Both the position numbers and the translations under genes were made by a program. Below the pieces are notes generated by a model. The model saw only the letters and a program-made list of their open reading frames with translations, did not search any database and had not been told where the DNA came from. A stretch of DNA of 64,000 bases from VBDM01 sp035499735 (GTDB lineage Bacteria; Pseudomonadota; Gammaproteobacteria; Burkholderiales; SG8-39): assembly GCA_035499735.1 (NCBI GenBank), contig DATJYC010000062.1, forward strand, positions 62,001 through 126,000, in the 5' to 3' direction. Within the stretch, counting starts at the first letter, position 1. Each line of letters begins with the position of its first letter. This document shows, piece by piece, positions 1-8,783 of this stretch.

Positions 1-443
1 CTGCCTAGGCTTCGGCCCATGGCGACGATACGTCCGGGATCGACTCCGGGACGCCGCACGGCGTAGTCGTACACCGAGACCGCGTCCCGCAGCAGCGCGC
101 CTTCCCCGGGCCTGCCTTCGCTCTCGCCGTAGCCGCGGTAGTTGACGAGGAGCAGAGACCAGCCGGCGAATTTTCCCGCGGCGTCGGCCAGCCAGGATAC
201 CTCCTCCGCGTTGCCACCGAAGTAGATTACTAGCGGCGCCGGCGTACCGCGGCCTCCGACGAACCAGCCGCGCAGCTTCACTCCGTCTGCGGCAGTGATG
301 GTGACTTCCTTGAGGTTTGCCCGCGGCGCCGGCCGGAACTCAAGAGGCCGCGGAAAGAAGACCATGCGGTCCTGGAGCAGCCATACGAGCAGCGGCACCG
401 CAAGCGCGACACCGAGGACGATCCTGACCAGCGAGTCCGTCAT
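1..443 (-). CDS. Alpha/beta hydrolase, C-terminus cut off by window edge
   Basis: Reading the minus strand from an ATG at 443-441 gives about 147 residues before the left edge. The N-terminus has one hydrophobic segment (about residues 5-22), so the protein is probably membrane-anchored or exported. It is followed by the block VFFPRP, then IYFGGNAEE and NYRGYGESEG, and finally GRSLG, the start of the nucleophile elbow (GxSxG). These are hallmarks of the YfhR/Bem46-like branch of alpha/beta hydrolases. The catalytic Asp and His would lie outside the window. The start overlaps the stop of the upstream NADH dehydrogenase gene by one base, so the two are probably co-transcribed. The substrate cannot be told. 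Confidence 0.8.
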   Translation of the reverse strand, partial: MTDSLVRIVLGVALAVPLLVWLLQDRMVFFPRPLEFRPAPRANLKEVTITAADGVKLRGWFVGGRGTPAPLVIYFGGNAEEVSWLADAAGKFAGWSLLLVNYRGYGESEGRPGEGALLRDAVSVYDYAVRRPGVDPGRIVAMGRSLG

Positions 444-1753
444 CAGTGCAGCTTGACGCGCGGTTCTGTTCCCCGCTTCAGGAAGCGCGCCAGGCTATCC
501 AGGATCACGCCGACCGGCCCGTGCAGGGCGTAGAGATGCATCTTGTAGAGGGAAAGGTACATGAAGCGCGCAAACCAGCCCTCGACGCGGTAGCTCTTGC
601 CGGAGAGAAATCCCATCAGCGAACCGATGGTGCTGTACTCGCCCAGCGACACCAGCGAGCCGAAGTCGCGGTACCGGAAGGGCGCGAGCGGCAGCCCGTC
701 GAGCCGGCGCGCGAGCAAGCGCAGGAGGTGCGAGGCCTGCTGGTGCGCCGCCTGCGCCGCCGGCGGCACGGGCGGCCGTCCTCCCTCGCGCGGCAGCGCC
801 GAGCAGTCGCCCAGCGCGAAGATGTCCGGGTCGCGGGTCGTCTGCAGCGTGGGCTGGACCACCAGCTGATTGAGGCGGTTCGTCTCAAGCCCGTCTAGGC
901 CTCGCAGCAGGTCCGCCCCCTTGATGCCCGCCGCCCATACGGTGAGGTCCGCCACGAAGGCGTTTCCGGAACGGGTTCTCACCTCGCGTTCCGTGACCTC
1001 CACCACCTGCTCCGAACACGCTACGCGCACTCCGATATCACGGAGCGCCCCCGTCACCGCGCCCGCGATTCGCTCGGGGAGCATCGGCAGGACGCGAGGT
1101 CCCGCGTCGAGCAGGGTCACCTCGAGGAACCGCTCCGGGTCGATGTTCTCGAGGCCGTAGGCCGCGAGGACCCGGGTCGTGTTGTGCAGCTCGGCTGCGA
1201 GCTCAACCCCGGTCGCTCCGCCCCCGACGATGACCACACGCAGTCTCGCCGCCTCGCCGCCGGGGCGGTAGTTGGCCTGGATGCACGCGCTGATGAGGCG
1301 CCGGTGGAAGCGGTCGGCCTCGCCCGCCGATTCCAGCGCGTAGGCGTGCTCGGCGACCCCTGGGACGCCGAACGTGTTCGCCACGCTGCCCACCGCGATC
1401 ACCAGCGTGTCGTAGTGCAGCTTGCGGCGCGGAATCACCTCGGCCCCGCGCTCGTCGAGCGTGGGCGCTACGGTGATCTCGCGACGGATCCGATCGAGAC
1501 CTTCCAGCGCCCCGCAGCAGAAGTTGAAATGGTGCCAGCGCGCCTGCGCAAGGTAGTCGAGTTGATGGGCGTGGATGTCCATGCTGCCCGCCGCTACCTC
1601 GTGAAGCAGAGGCTTCCACAGGTGCGTCTCGTTCATGTCCACCAGCGTGACCGCGGCCCGTCCCTTGCGCCCGAAGCGATCGCCCGCGCGCGTCGCGAGC
1701 TCGAGGCCTCCGGCTCCCCCGCCGACGATGATGATCTGGTGTACGCGGCTCAC
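443..1753 (-). CDS. Type II NADH:quinone oxidoreductase family (NAD/FAD-dependent)
   Basis: This single-subunit flavoprotein is expected to oxidise NADH and reduce the quinone pool at the inner face of the membrane without pumping protons. Visible motifs are the FAD-binding IIIVGGGAGGLELA near the N-terminus, a second dinucleotide fold VVIVGGGATGVELAAEL in the middle, WAAGIKG, and the FAD-contacting FALGDC with PPAAQAAHQQ after it. The C-terminal amphipathic segment FLSGKSYRVEGWFARFMYLSLYK-type sequence is typical of membrane-associated NDH-2. I chose the GTG at 1753 because the dinucleotide fold follows at once. An ATG at 1807 would overlap the divergent gluQ start. About 436 residues, normal for the family. 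Confidence 0.85.
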   Translation of the reverse strand: MSRVHQIIIVGGGAGGLELATRAGDRFGRKGRAAVTLVDMNETHLWKPLLHEVAAGSMDIHAHQLDYLAQARWHHFNFCCGALEGLDRIRREITVAPTLDERGAEVIPRRKLHYDTLVIAVGSVANTFGVPGVAEHAYALESAGEADRFHRRLISACIQANYRPGGEAARLRVVIVGGGATGVELAAELHNTTRVLAAYGLENIDPERFLEVTLLDAGPRVLPMLPERIAGAVTGALRDIGVRVACSEQVVEVTEREVRTRSGNAFVADLTVWAAGIKGADLLRGLDGLETNRLNQLVVQPTLQTTRDPDIFALGDCSALPREGGRPPVPPAAQAAHQQASHLLRLLARRLDGLPLAPFRYRDFGSLVSLGEYSTIGSLMGFLSGKSYRVEGWFARFMYLSLYKMHLYALHGPVGVILDSLARFLKRGTEPRVKLH

Positions 1754-1801
1754 GTTCCCGAGATGGCTGACGAGGGGCTGATATGATTTTCCGCGCAGAT
1801 T

Positions 1802-2713
1802 ATGCATGACTCGACCAAGCCCTACCGGGGACGATTCGCCCCTTCACCGACGGGTCCGCTGCATTTCGGATCGCTGGTCGCCGCGGTCGGGAGCTATCTG
1901 GACGCCCGCGCGAACGCGGGAGCGTGGCTCGTTCGCATGGAGGACCTCGATCCACCGCGCGAGGCCGGCGGAGCCGCGGACGCCATTCTCGACACGCTCC
2001 AGGCGTACGGGTTCGAATGGGACGGCGTCGTGATGCGGCAGAGCAGCCGCGTCCCGGCCTACGCGGCCGCCCTTGAGCGCCTTGCGCGCGACGGCGCGGT
2101 TTTTCCTTGCGCGTGCACGCGGCGGGAGATCGCCGACTGGAGTCTGGGCGCGGTCAGCGAGCCCGTCTATCCGGGTACCTGCCGCAACGGCTTGCCGCCT
2201 GGCCGCGCGCCGCGCGCCGTCCGCGCCCGCGTCGGCAATGTGGTGATCGCCTTCGAGGACCGGGTTCAGGGCCGAATCGAGCAGAATCTGGCAAGAGACG
2301 TCGGAGATTTCGTCGTACGACGCTCCGACGGCCCGTTCGCGTATCAACTCGCGGTCGTCGTGGATGATTTCGAGCAAGGCATCACGGACGTCGTCCGCGG
2401 CGCGGACCTCCTGGCTTCCACGCCGCGTCAGATTCTTCTCCAGCGCCTGCTCGGCTATCCGACTCCACGCTACGCTCACCTCCCGGTCGCGGTGAATCGG
2501 GATGGGGAAAAGCTGAGCAAGCAGACCCTGGCCGCTCCGCTCCCGGTGGAGGACGCACCCGCCCAAATCTGGGAGGCCTTGCGCTTTCTTGGACAGGAAC
2601 CGCCCGAGGATCTCAGAAGAAGCGGCGTCCCCGCCCTCTGGACCTGGGCGCTTGCCAACTGGCACATGGGGAAAGTCCCACGGCGACAGAGCGTGCGCGC
2701 CGACCACGGATAG
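1802..2713 (+). CDS. gluQ: Glutamyl-Q tRNA(Asp) synthetase
   Basis: This is a truncated paralogue of glutamyl-tRNA synthetase that attaches glutamate to the queuosine base at position 34 of tRNA(Asp). The class I synthetase signatures are present: RFAPSPTGPLHFGS (HIGH-like) near residue 20 and EKLSKQ (KMSKS-like) near residue 237. A zinc-site pattern CAC...Y...C around residues 101-125 is typical of GluQ. There is no anticodon-binding domain, and the 303-residue length fits GluQ and not GltX. It stands alone, divergent from the NADH dehydrogenase. The start is the first ATG of the ATGCATG sequence. No strong ribosome-binding site is visible. Confidence 0.92.
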   Translation: MHDSTKPYRGRFAPSPTGPLHFGSLVAAVGSYLDARANAGAWLVRMEDLDPPREAGGAADAILDTLQAYGFEWDGVVMRQSSRVPAYAAALERLARDGAVFPCACTRREIADWSLGAVSEPVYPGTCRNGLPPGRAPRAVRARVGNVVIAFEDRVQGRIEQNLARDVGDFVVRRSDGPFAYQLAVVVDDFEQGITDVVRGADLLASTPRQILLQRLLGYPTPRYAHLPVAVNRDGEKLSKQTLAAPLPVEDAPAQIWEALRFLGQEPPEDLRRSGVPALWTWALANWHMGKVPRRQSVRADHG

Positions 2714-2796
2714 TCGGTACCCATTTGGAAACAGCGTGTTAGATGTCAGCGGTCGCTAACCAGCGATCCGCGGATAGTGCGGTGCACAAATTTCTC

Positions 2797-2824
2797 TTGA
2801 CTTGGCCTGTCTCGTCAGTAAAAT
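2797..2824 (+). promoter_or_regulatory. Sigma-70-type promoter of the phasin gene
   Basis: TTGACT (2797-2802) and TAAAAT (2819-2824) are separated by 16 bases. This is the best sigma-70 match seen in the window and lies about 85 bases before the phasin ATG. Phasins are highly expressed, which fits a strong promoter. Assignment is by eye. Confidence 0.7.
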
Positions 2825-2832
2825 AGCATTTG

Positions 2833-2843
2833 TTGCAGTGCAA
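2833..2843. promoter_or_regulatory. Palindrome at phasin transcription start, possible PhaR operator
   Basis: TTGCA-G-TGCAA is a perfect 5+1+5 palindrome placed at or just after the expected transcription start. TGC-rich palindromes of this kind are bound by the PHA-sensing repressor PhaR in other proteobacteria. The assignment here is an inference from position and resemblance. Confidence 0.4.
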
Positions 2844-2911
2844 TATAGCTACGGACGAAAGCATAGACAGACCAGACAGCAACCCCCGACAGACCCACTT
2901 GGAGATCGATC

Positions 2912-3457
2912 ATGTACCTCACCCCTGAACAAGTCATTGGCGCGAACAAGGCCGGAATGGAAGCCTTGCTCGGTCTCGCCAGCTCCCAATTCGCCGCTCT
3001 CGAGCGGTTGTCCGCCCTGAACGTGAACGCAGCCAAGGCCGCGTTCGAAGACAGCCTGGGCCGCGCGAAGTCGCTGCTCGCCGCGAAGGACGCGCAGGAA
3101 TACTTCACGCTGAACGCCGCGGCTTCCCAGCCGAACCTGGAGAAGGCCATCGCCTACTCGCGCAGCGTGTACGAGCTCGCCGCGCAGACTCAAGGCGAGA
3201 TCGCCAAGTTCCTCGAGGCGCGTGCGGCCGAAATGAGCAAGAACCTCATGGGCATGCTCGACAAGGCTTCGAAGAACGCGCCGGCCGGTTCCGACGTCGC
3301 GGTCGCGGCGGTCAAGTCCGCCCTCGCGGCGGCCAGCACCGCCTACGACAGCTTCAGCAAGGTCGCGAAACAGGCGACCGAGATTGCGGAAGCGAATTTC
3401 ACTGCGGCAACTGCGGCGCCCGCCACCAAGGAAAGAAAGCACGCCGCCGCAGCGTAA
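2912..3457 (+). CDS. Phasin family protein (polyhydroxyalkanoate granule coat)
   Basis: The 181-residue, Ala- and Lys-rich, almost wholly helical protein matches the phasin family: a start like MYLTPEQVIGANKAG, the segment NVNAAKAAFEDSLGRAKSLLAAKDAQE, and the downstream repeat of amphipathic helices. Phasins coat intracellular PHA granules and limit granule fusion. The tail is rich in Ala, Thr and Lys and ends AAAA, as in many betaproteobacterial phasins. A GGAG ribosome-binding site lies a few bases before the ATG. The gene has its own promoter and a strong terminator, so it is monocistronic. No PHA synthase gene is in the window. Confidence 0.88.
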   Translation: MYLTPEQVIGANKAGMEALLGLASSQFAALERLSALNVNAAKAAFEDSLGRAKSLLAAKDAQEYFTLNAAASQPNLEKAIAYSRSVYELAAQTQGEIAKFLEARAAEMSKNLMGMLDKASKNAPAGSDVAVAAVKSALAAASTAYDSFSKVAKQATEIAEANFTAATAAPATKERKHAAAA

Positions 3458-3508
3458 GTCGTCTCCCGCGCCCCCGGTTCTCCTCCTCCTCCTCTCCGGG
3501 GGCGCCCT

Positions 3509-3540
3509 AAAGCCCTGGCGCAAGCCAGGGCTTTTTGTTT
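3509..3540 (+). terminator. Rho-independent terminator after phasin
   Basis: An 11-base perfect stem (AAAGCCCTGGC, 3509-3519, with GCCAGGGCTTT, 3524-3534) with a GCAA tetraloop is followed by a T-run to 3540. It ends the phasin transcript and may also separate it from the convergent CinA-like gene. Confidence 0.92.
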
Positions 3541-3559
3541 GCGCGCTCGCCGCCCTCGC

Positions 3560-4315
3560 CTAGCGCGAGGCGGCGGGCTCCCACCTTCCGCCGAGCGCCG
3601 TCACGCCCGATTTCATGAGCTCCATGGCGGGCGCAACTTCACCGGGCGCGCCGCGTACCCCGAGCTCGATGTGCCTTCGCACGCCCGCCTCTCCGATGCT
3701 GGGAAGGCTGAACGATTTCAGGTTCCGGAATTTCGCTTCGACTTCGAGCATCAGCGGCGTTATCGTCGATTCGGCCAGCTCGTACACGATGATCGAGGCC
3801 TCGGCTTGCGGGATGCGGTGGAACAGCGACCGATAGTGGGTATCGAGCGTCCACTCGACCATCGGCCACGCCATCACCGGAAATCCGGGGACGAAGTGAT
3901 GGTGGCCGACCGAGAAGCCCGGGATGCGGTTGTACGAATTGGGAATGATGCTGGCCCCCGTCGGAAACTCTCCCATCTTGAGCCGCTGCGGGGTGATCAC
4001 CATATCGGTCCGCGAGCGGATTGCCGCCTCCGCGTCGGGGTGTAGCTCGAGGCCTACGCCGAGCGCGTCCGCCGCGCACTGCCGGGTGTGATCGTCGGGC
4101 GTCGCGCCTATCCCGCCGAAGCTGAACACCAGGTCCTCCGAGGCGAAGGTGCGCCGCAGCGTCTCGGTGATGAGCTCTGGGGCGTCCCCGAGGTATTCGC
4201 ACCAGGAGAGCTTCATCCCGCGGGCGGCGAGGATCTCGATCACCTTGGCGAAATGCTTGTCCGAGCGCTTGCCCACGATGATCTCGTCGCCGATGATGAT
4301 TGCGCCGACTCTCAT
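3560..4315 (-). CDS. CinA-like molybdopterin-binding domain protein
   Basis: The 251-residue protein begins MRVGAIIIGDEIIVGKR and carries FSFGGIGATPDDHT, the two signature blocks of the MoCF/CinA N-terminal (molybdopterin-binding-like) domain. The C-terminal nicotinamide-nucleotide deamidase half of full-length CinA is absent. This short form is common in proteobacteria, and its function is not settled. The ATG at 4315 overlaps the stop of the upstream EI24 gene by four bases (ATGA), so the two are translationally coupled at the end of the ribE-hrpA run. Confidence 0.82.
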   Translation of the reverse strand: MRVGAIIIGDEIIVGKRSDKHFAKVIEILAARGMKLSWCEYLGDAPELITETLRRTFASEDLVFSFGGIGATPDDHTRQCAADALGVGLELHPDAEAAIRSRTDMVITPQRLKMGEFPTGASIIPNSYNRIPGFSVGHHHFVPGFPVMAWPMVEWTLDTHYRSLFHRIPQAEASIIVYELAESTITPLMLEVEAKFRNLKSFSLPSIGEAGVRRHIELGVRGAPGEVAPAMELMKSGVTALGGRWEPAASR

Positions 4316-5058
4316 ACGCGCCGGGCGCTCCCTTCGATCGGCTCGCCGCGCAGCTCGGCCAGGCGCGCGAGCGCGTAGTGGATGAACGCGAGGCCCCCGT
4401 AAACCGGCATCGCCAGCCCCACCAGGGGCAGGTGCCCGACGAGCGCGAGCGCCGCGCCGAGCAGGAACAGCTCGCCACGGCTGCGTGAAATCATTTCCGC
4501 GATCTCCCCTGGAGTGCCGTGCTCGGCCAGGGCGTCGTAGCGGTAGACCCGCTGGTTGAAATACCCGAGCAGCGCGATGGGAAGGACCGGCCAGAAGATC
4601 GGGATAAGCCACAGAGGCAGCGTGAGCGCGAAGAGCAACGCGAGGAGCAAGACCGCCAAGAGCCCGTTCCAGAAACTTCCGGCGAAGGTCCCGCCCTTCC
4701 TGCGCTCGAGGCGCGGATAGTCGCGCTCGCCGACGTGCGCGACCATGGCCGGCATGGAAACGATGCTGACGATCAGCACCGCCGTCATCAGCACCACCGG
4801 GACGAACAGAAAGACCAGAAGCAGCCACCCCAGCCAGGTTGCGAGGAGCGACAGGGGCCAGACGGAAAGCGTCCACCGGTAGGCCGCCCATTGATGCAGC
4901 TCCAGGTCGACCCACGCGATGGCTTGGCTCCAGTACAGCAGCGCAAGCGTCAGCCAGATCGCGAGCGCGACCAGCATCGGCCAGACCGTGAGCCACAGCA
5001 TCCTCGGATGCAGGAGGCTGGCCAATCCCTTCAGCAGCGCCGCGGAGACCCTCTCCAT
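4312..5058 (-). CDS. EI24 domain-containing integral membrane protein
   Basis: About 248 residues with several strongly hydrophobic segments: MLWLTVWPMLVALAIWLTLA near residue 20, a long one around 65-110, another around 145-175, and a last one around 215-235. The conserved block LPIALLGYFNQRVYRYDALAEHGT is typical of the EI24/CysZ-like superfamily in betaproteobacteria. CysZ is a sulfate channel, but the transported substrate here cannot be told from sequence. I chose the ATG at 5058, preceded by GAGAAGGG as ribosome-binding site and 8 bases from the hrpA stop. Confidence 0.8.
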   Translation of the reverse strand: MERVSAALLKGLASLLHPRMLWLTVWPMLVALAIWLTLALLYWSQAIAWVDLELHQWAAYRWTLSVWPLSLLATWLGWLLLVFLFVPVVLMTAVLIVSIVSMPAMVAHVGERDYPRLERRKGGTFAGSFWNGLLAVLLLALLFALTLPLWLIPIFWPVLPIALLGYFNQRVYRYDALAEHGTPGEIAEMISRSRGELFLLGAALALVGHLPLVGLAMPVYGGLAFIHYALARLAELRGEPIEGSARRV

Positions 5059-5066
5059 CCCTTCTC

Positions 5067-8000
5067 TCACCTGCCGGTAGTCTGCCACATCTTCGTCAGC
5101 CTCTTTACCGATACCGGTACCGGAGTCTTCAGCTCCTGGGCGAAGAGCTGCACGCGCAGCTCCTCGAGCAGCCAGCGGAACTGCTCGAGGCGGGGGTCGG
5201 ACTCGCCCGATTTCGACTGCCTCAGGTGCTCGCGCTGCCACTGCGCCGTCAGCGGCGCGATCTCGGCGGCGAGGCGCGCGTCGCGTTGCGGGTCGGCGCG
5301 CAGCTTCTCGAGCCGGAGAGCCATCGCCTTGAGGTATCGGGGGAAGTGCTGCAGCCGGTCGTAGGGTGTGCGCTCGATGAATCCCGCAGAGAGCAGGCGG
5401 GCGGCGGCCTCCTCGACGTCACGGCACGCCGCGGGAAACGGTTTGGACAGTTGCTGGACCTTCTTCTGGAGCGCGGCGTGCTCGGACAGGATGCCCGCCG
5501 CCAGCCGGGCGATCTCCTGCGCCAGAAGGCCGACCCGCGAGCGCGCCTCGTCGCGCCGCCGCTCGAACTCCGCGCGGGTGCGCGGCAGGGGATCCTGCAT
5601 GCACGCCCGGTCGAACGCGGCGGCGAGCAGCTGGGAGCGCAGCTCGCCGGCCCCGCCGAAGGTCGCGAACTGCAGCGCCATCGCCTGGGCTCCGGGGAGG
5701 TTCTTCTCGATCTGGCGAGCCTGCTCCTTCAGCTGCAGCATGAAAAGCCGCCGCAATCCCGGGCGATGCGTCTCACGCGCCTTCTCGGCCGAATCGAACA
5801 CCTCCAGGCTGACTCCGTCGCCGTGGTCGACCAGGGCCGGATAGCCGATCAGCGTCTGCGAGCCCCGGCGGATCTCGGCGACCTCCTCGAGGTCGCCGAA
5901 GTCCCACGCCGTCGTCTTTTGCGGCGGCTCTTCCGCCTGAGCGAGTTCCGCGAAGCGCTCGCCCGCCGCGTCGCCCAGTTCGGCGCGCAGCTGCGAGAGG
6001 TTGCGCCCCATCGCGAGCTGGCGCCCGTGCTCGTCGACGACCCGGAAGTTCATCGACAGATGCGCGGGAAGCCCTTCCGGACGAAATGCGTCCAGCGGAA
6101 TCGCTAGATTCAGCTCCCGGCGCGCATGCCGGGCGATCGCCTGCGCCAGCAGAGCGTCGGCGGCAGGGTTGGCGGAGAGGAAGGCGTCGACGAACTCGGG
6201 CAGCGGGCCCAGCCGATGGCGAAGCTTCTGCGGCAGCGACTTCGCGAGGCGCGCGACCTTTTCCTTCACCAGGCCGGGCACCAGCCAATCGCACCTCGCC
6301 GCGTCGATCTGGTTGAGCGCGAGCAGCGGCACGGTCAGCGTCACGCCGTCGCGGGAAGATCCCGGCTCGTGATGATAGTCGAGGGCGAAGCTGCGCCCGG
6401 CCATCTCGAGCCGAGGCGGGAACTGCGCGGTGGTGATGCCGGCGGCCTCGTGGCGCATCAGGTCTTCGCGCTTGAGGAAGAGCAGCTTCGGATTCGTCGC
6501 TTCCGCGTCGCGGCGCCAACGCTCGAAATCCGCCCCGGTGTGCATGCCCTGCGGCACGAGGCTGTCGTAGAAGGCGTGTATCAGCTCGTCGTCCACGAGC
6601 ACGTCGGGCCGCCGCGACTTGTGCTCGAGCTGCTCGATCTCGCGCACGAGCCTGCGGTTGTGGGCGAAAAAGGGCGCGCGGGTCTCGAAGTCGCCTTCGA
6701 CCAGGGCTTGGCGGATGAAGATCCGCCTCGATTCGACCGGGTCGGTGGGGCCGTAGTGGACTCGCCGGCCCGCGTAGAGCGGAAGGCCGTAGAGCGTCCC
6801 GCGCTCGAGGGCGGCGACGTGCGCCGCCTTCTTCTCCCAGTGCGGATCGTAGCGATGGCGCCTGAGGAGGTGTGCTCCGACGGATTCCAGCCATTCGGGC
6901 TCGATGGTGGCGACGCAGCGCGCGTACAGGCGCGTCGTCTCGGTGACTTCGGCCGCCATGATCCAGCGGCCGGCCTTCTTCCCGACGCCGGACCCCGGGT
7001 GGACCCAGAAACGGATTCCGCGCGCGCCGAGAAAATTGCCCTCCTCGGTCTTCATGCCGACGTTGCCGAGCAGGCCCGCGAGCAGCGCGCGGTGTATCTG
7101 GGCGTAGGTCGCGGGGGTCTCCGAAATTCTCCAGCCGAGTTCGGCGACCAGCTCCTTCAGCTGCCCGTGGACGTCGCGCCACTCGCGCATGCGGTTGTAC
7201 GAGAGGAAATGCTCGCGGCAGGCCTGGTGCAGCTTGCGGCCGGACATGCCTCCGTGAAGGGCCTCGTCGAAGAACTTCCACAGCTTGAGCCAGGAGAGGA
7301 AGTCCGACTTCTCGTCGTCGAAGCGCTTCTGCGCCTCGTCGGCGGCGCCGGCGCGCTCGGCGGGCCGCTCGCGCGGGTCCTGCACGGAGAGCGCGGACGC
7401 GATCACGAGCACCTCGCGCAGCGCATTCTCGGACCTCGCGGCGAGCACCATGCGCGCGATGCGCGGATCGACCGGGAGCTTCGCGAGCTGCCGTCCGGTC
7501 TCGGTGAGCTCGTTCGCCTCGTCCACGGCGCCCAGCTCGGCGAGGAGCGCGTAGCCGTCCTGGACCGCGCGCGGCAGAGGAGGATCGAGGAAGGGGAAGT
7601 CCTCGATCGCGGAGAGGCCCAGCGATTTCATCTTGAGGATGACGTTTGCGAGCGAGGAGCGCAGCACTTCGGGGTCGGTGAAGGCCGGGCGGCGTGCGAA
7701 GTCATCCTCGGCGTAGAGGCGCACGCAGACTCCGCTCGCGATGCGGCCGCACCGGCCGGCGCGCTGCTTTGCGGCGGCCTGCGACACGTTCTCCACACGC
7801 AGCTGCTCGACCTTGTTGCGATAGCTGTAGCGCTTCACGCGAGCAAGCCCCGTGTCGACGACGTAGCGGATGCCCGGAACGGTGAGCGAGGTCTCGGCCA
7901 CGTTGGTCGCGAGCACGATGCGCCGGCCGGCGTGCGGCCTGAATACGCGGCCCTGCTCCTCCGCGGAGAGGCGCGCGAACAGCGGCAGGATCTCGGTATG

Positions 8001-8783
8001 CGGCGGGTGGCGCTTGCGCAGCGCCTCGGCCGTCTCGCGGATCTCCCGCTCGCCGGGGAGGAACACCAGCACGTCGCCCTGCCCCAGCCGCGCCAGGTCC
8101 TCGACCGCGTCGCCGATCGCGTCGTCGATGTCCCGGTCGTCGTCCTCCTGATCGAAGGGGCGGTAGCGCACCTCGACCGGGTAGAGCCGTCCCGAGACCT
8201 CGATCACCGGCGCGCCGTCGAAGTGCCGGGAGAACCTCTCGGCGTCGATCGTCGCCGACGTTACGATCAGCCTGAGATCCGGCCGGCGCGGCAGCAGCTG
8301 CTTCACATAGCCGAGCAGAAAGTCGATGTTGAGGCTGCGCTCGTGCGCCTCGTCGACGATGAGCGTGTCGTACTGGCGCAGCTCGCGGTCGCCCTGCGTC
8401 TCGGCGAGCAGGATGCCGTCGGTCATGACCTTGATGTACGAGCGCTGCCCGACCTTGTCGGTGAAGCGGATCTTGTAGCCGACCGCGCCGCCGAGCTCGG
8501 TCTTCAGCTCCTGCGCGACGCGCGCGGCCGTCGCGCGCGCGGCGATCCTGCGCGGTTGGGTGTGTCCGATGAGCCCCGCGATCCCTCGCCCGATCCCCAG
8601 GCAGATCTTCGGAAGCTGGGTGGTCTTCCCCGAGCCGGTCTCGCCGCAGACGATGACCGCCTGGTTCTCCGCGATCGCCTTTGCGATCTCCTCGCGCCTT
8701 GCCGAGATCGGCAACTCTTCGGGAAACTCGGGGCGCGGCGCGAGCGCGCGGCGGCGCTCGATCTCTTCCGTCGAGAACCCCAT
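5067..8783 (-). CDS. hrpA: ATP-dependent RNA helicase HrpA
   Basis: This 1238-residue DEAH-box helicase has GETGSGKT (Walker A, residues 47-54), DEAH (144-147), SATIDAERFS (motif III), and TNVAETSLTVPGI and QRAGRCGR (motifs V and VI). Winged-helix, helicase-associated and DUF3418-type C-terminal parts follow, as in E. coli HrpA, which is about 1300 residues. HrpA unwinds RNA and helps rescue stalled or collided ribosomes. The ATG overlaps the ribE stop by one base, so it is translationally coupled to riboflavin synthase. This differs from the more usual ribE-ribBA-ribH-nusB neighbourhood. Confidence 0.95.
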   Translation of the reverse strand: MGFSTEEIERRRALAPRPEFPEELPISARREEIAKAIAENQAVIVCGETGSGKTTQLPKICLGIGRGIAGLIGHTQPRRIAARATAARVAQELKTELGGAVGYKIRFTDKVGQRSYIKVMTDGILLAETQGDRELRQYDTLIVDEAHERSLNIDFLLGYVKQLLPRRPDLRLIVTSATIDAERFSRHFDGAPVIEVSGRLYPVEVRYRPFDQEDDDRDIDDAIGDAVEDLARLGQGDVLVFLPGEREIRETAEALRKRHPPHTEILPLFARLSAEEQGRVFRPHAGRRIVLATNVAETSLTVPGIRYVVDTGLARVKRYSYRNKVEQLRVENVSQAAAKQRAGRCGRIASGVCVRLYAEDDFARRPAFTDPEVLRSSLANVILKMKSLGLSAIEDFPFLDPPLPRAVQDGYALLAELGAVDEANELTETGRQLAKLPVDPRIARMVLAARSENALREVLVIASALSVQDPRERPAERAGAADEAQKRFDDEKSDFLSWLKLWKFFDEALHGGMSGRKLHQACREHFLSYNRMREWRDVHGQLKELVAELGWRISETPATYAQIHRALLAGLLGNVGMKTEEGNFLGARGIRFWVHPGSGVGKKAGRWIMAAEVTETTRLYARCVATIEPEWLESVGAHLLRRHRYDPHWEKKAAHVAALERGTLYGLPLYAGRRVHYGPTDPVESRRIFIRQALVEGDFETRAPFFAHNRRLVREIEQLEHKSRRPDVLVDDELIHAFYDSLVPQGMHTGADFERWRRDAEATNPKLLFLKREDLMRHEAAGITTAQFPPRLEMAGRSFALDYHHEPGSSRDGVTLTVPLLALNQIDAARCDWLVPGLVKEKVARLAKSLPQKLRHRLGPLPEFVDAFLSANPAADALLAQAIARHARRELNLAIPLDAFRPEGLPAHLSMNFRVVDEHGRQLAMGRNLSQLRAELGDAAGERFAELAQAEEPPQKTTAWDFGDLEEVAEIRRGSQTLIGYPALVDHGDGVSLEVFDSAEKARETHRPGLRRLFMLQLKEQARQIEKNLPGAQAMALQFATFGGAGELRSQLLAAAFDRACMQDPLPRTRAEFERRRDEARSRVGLLAQEIARLAAGILSEHAALQKKVQQLSKPFPAACRDVEEAAARLLSAGFIERTPYDRLQHFPRYLKAMALRLEKLRADPQRDARLAAEIAPLTAQWQREHLRQSKSGESDPRLEQFRWLLEELRVQLFAQELKTPVPVSVKRLTKMWQTTGR

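Noticed and set aside
3560..4315. Full-length CinA (competence/damage protein with NMN deamidase)
   Set aside because: Only the N-terminal molybdopterin-binding-like domain is present; the 251-residue length leaves no deamidase domain.
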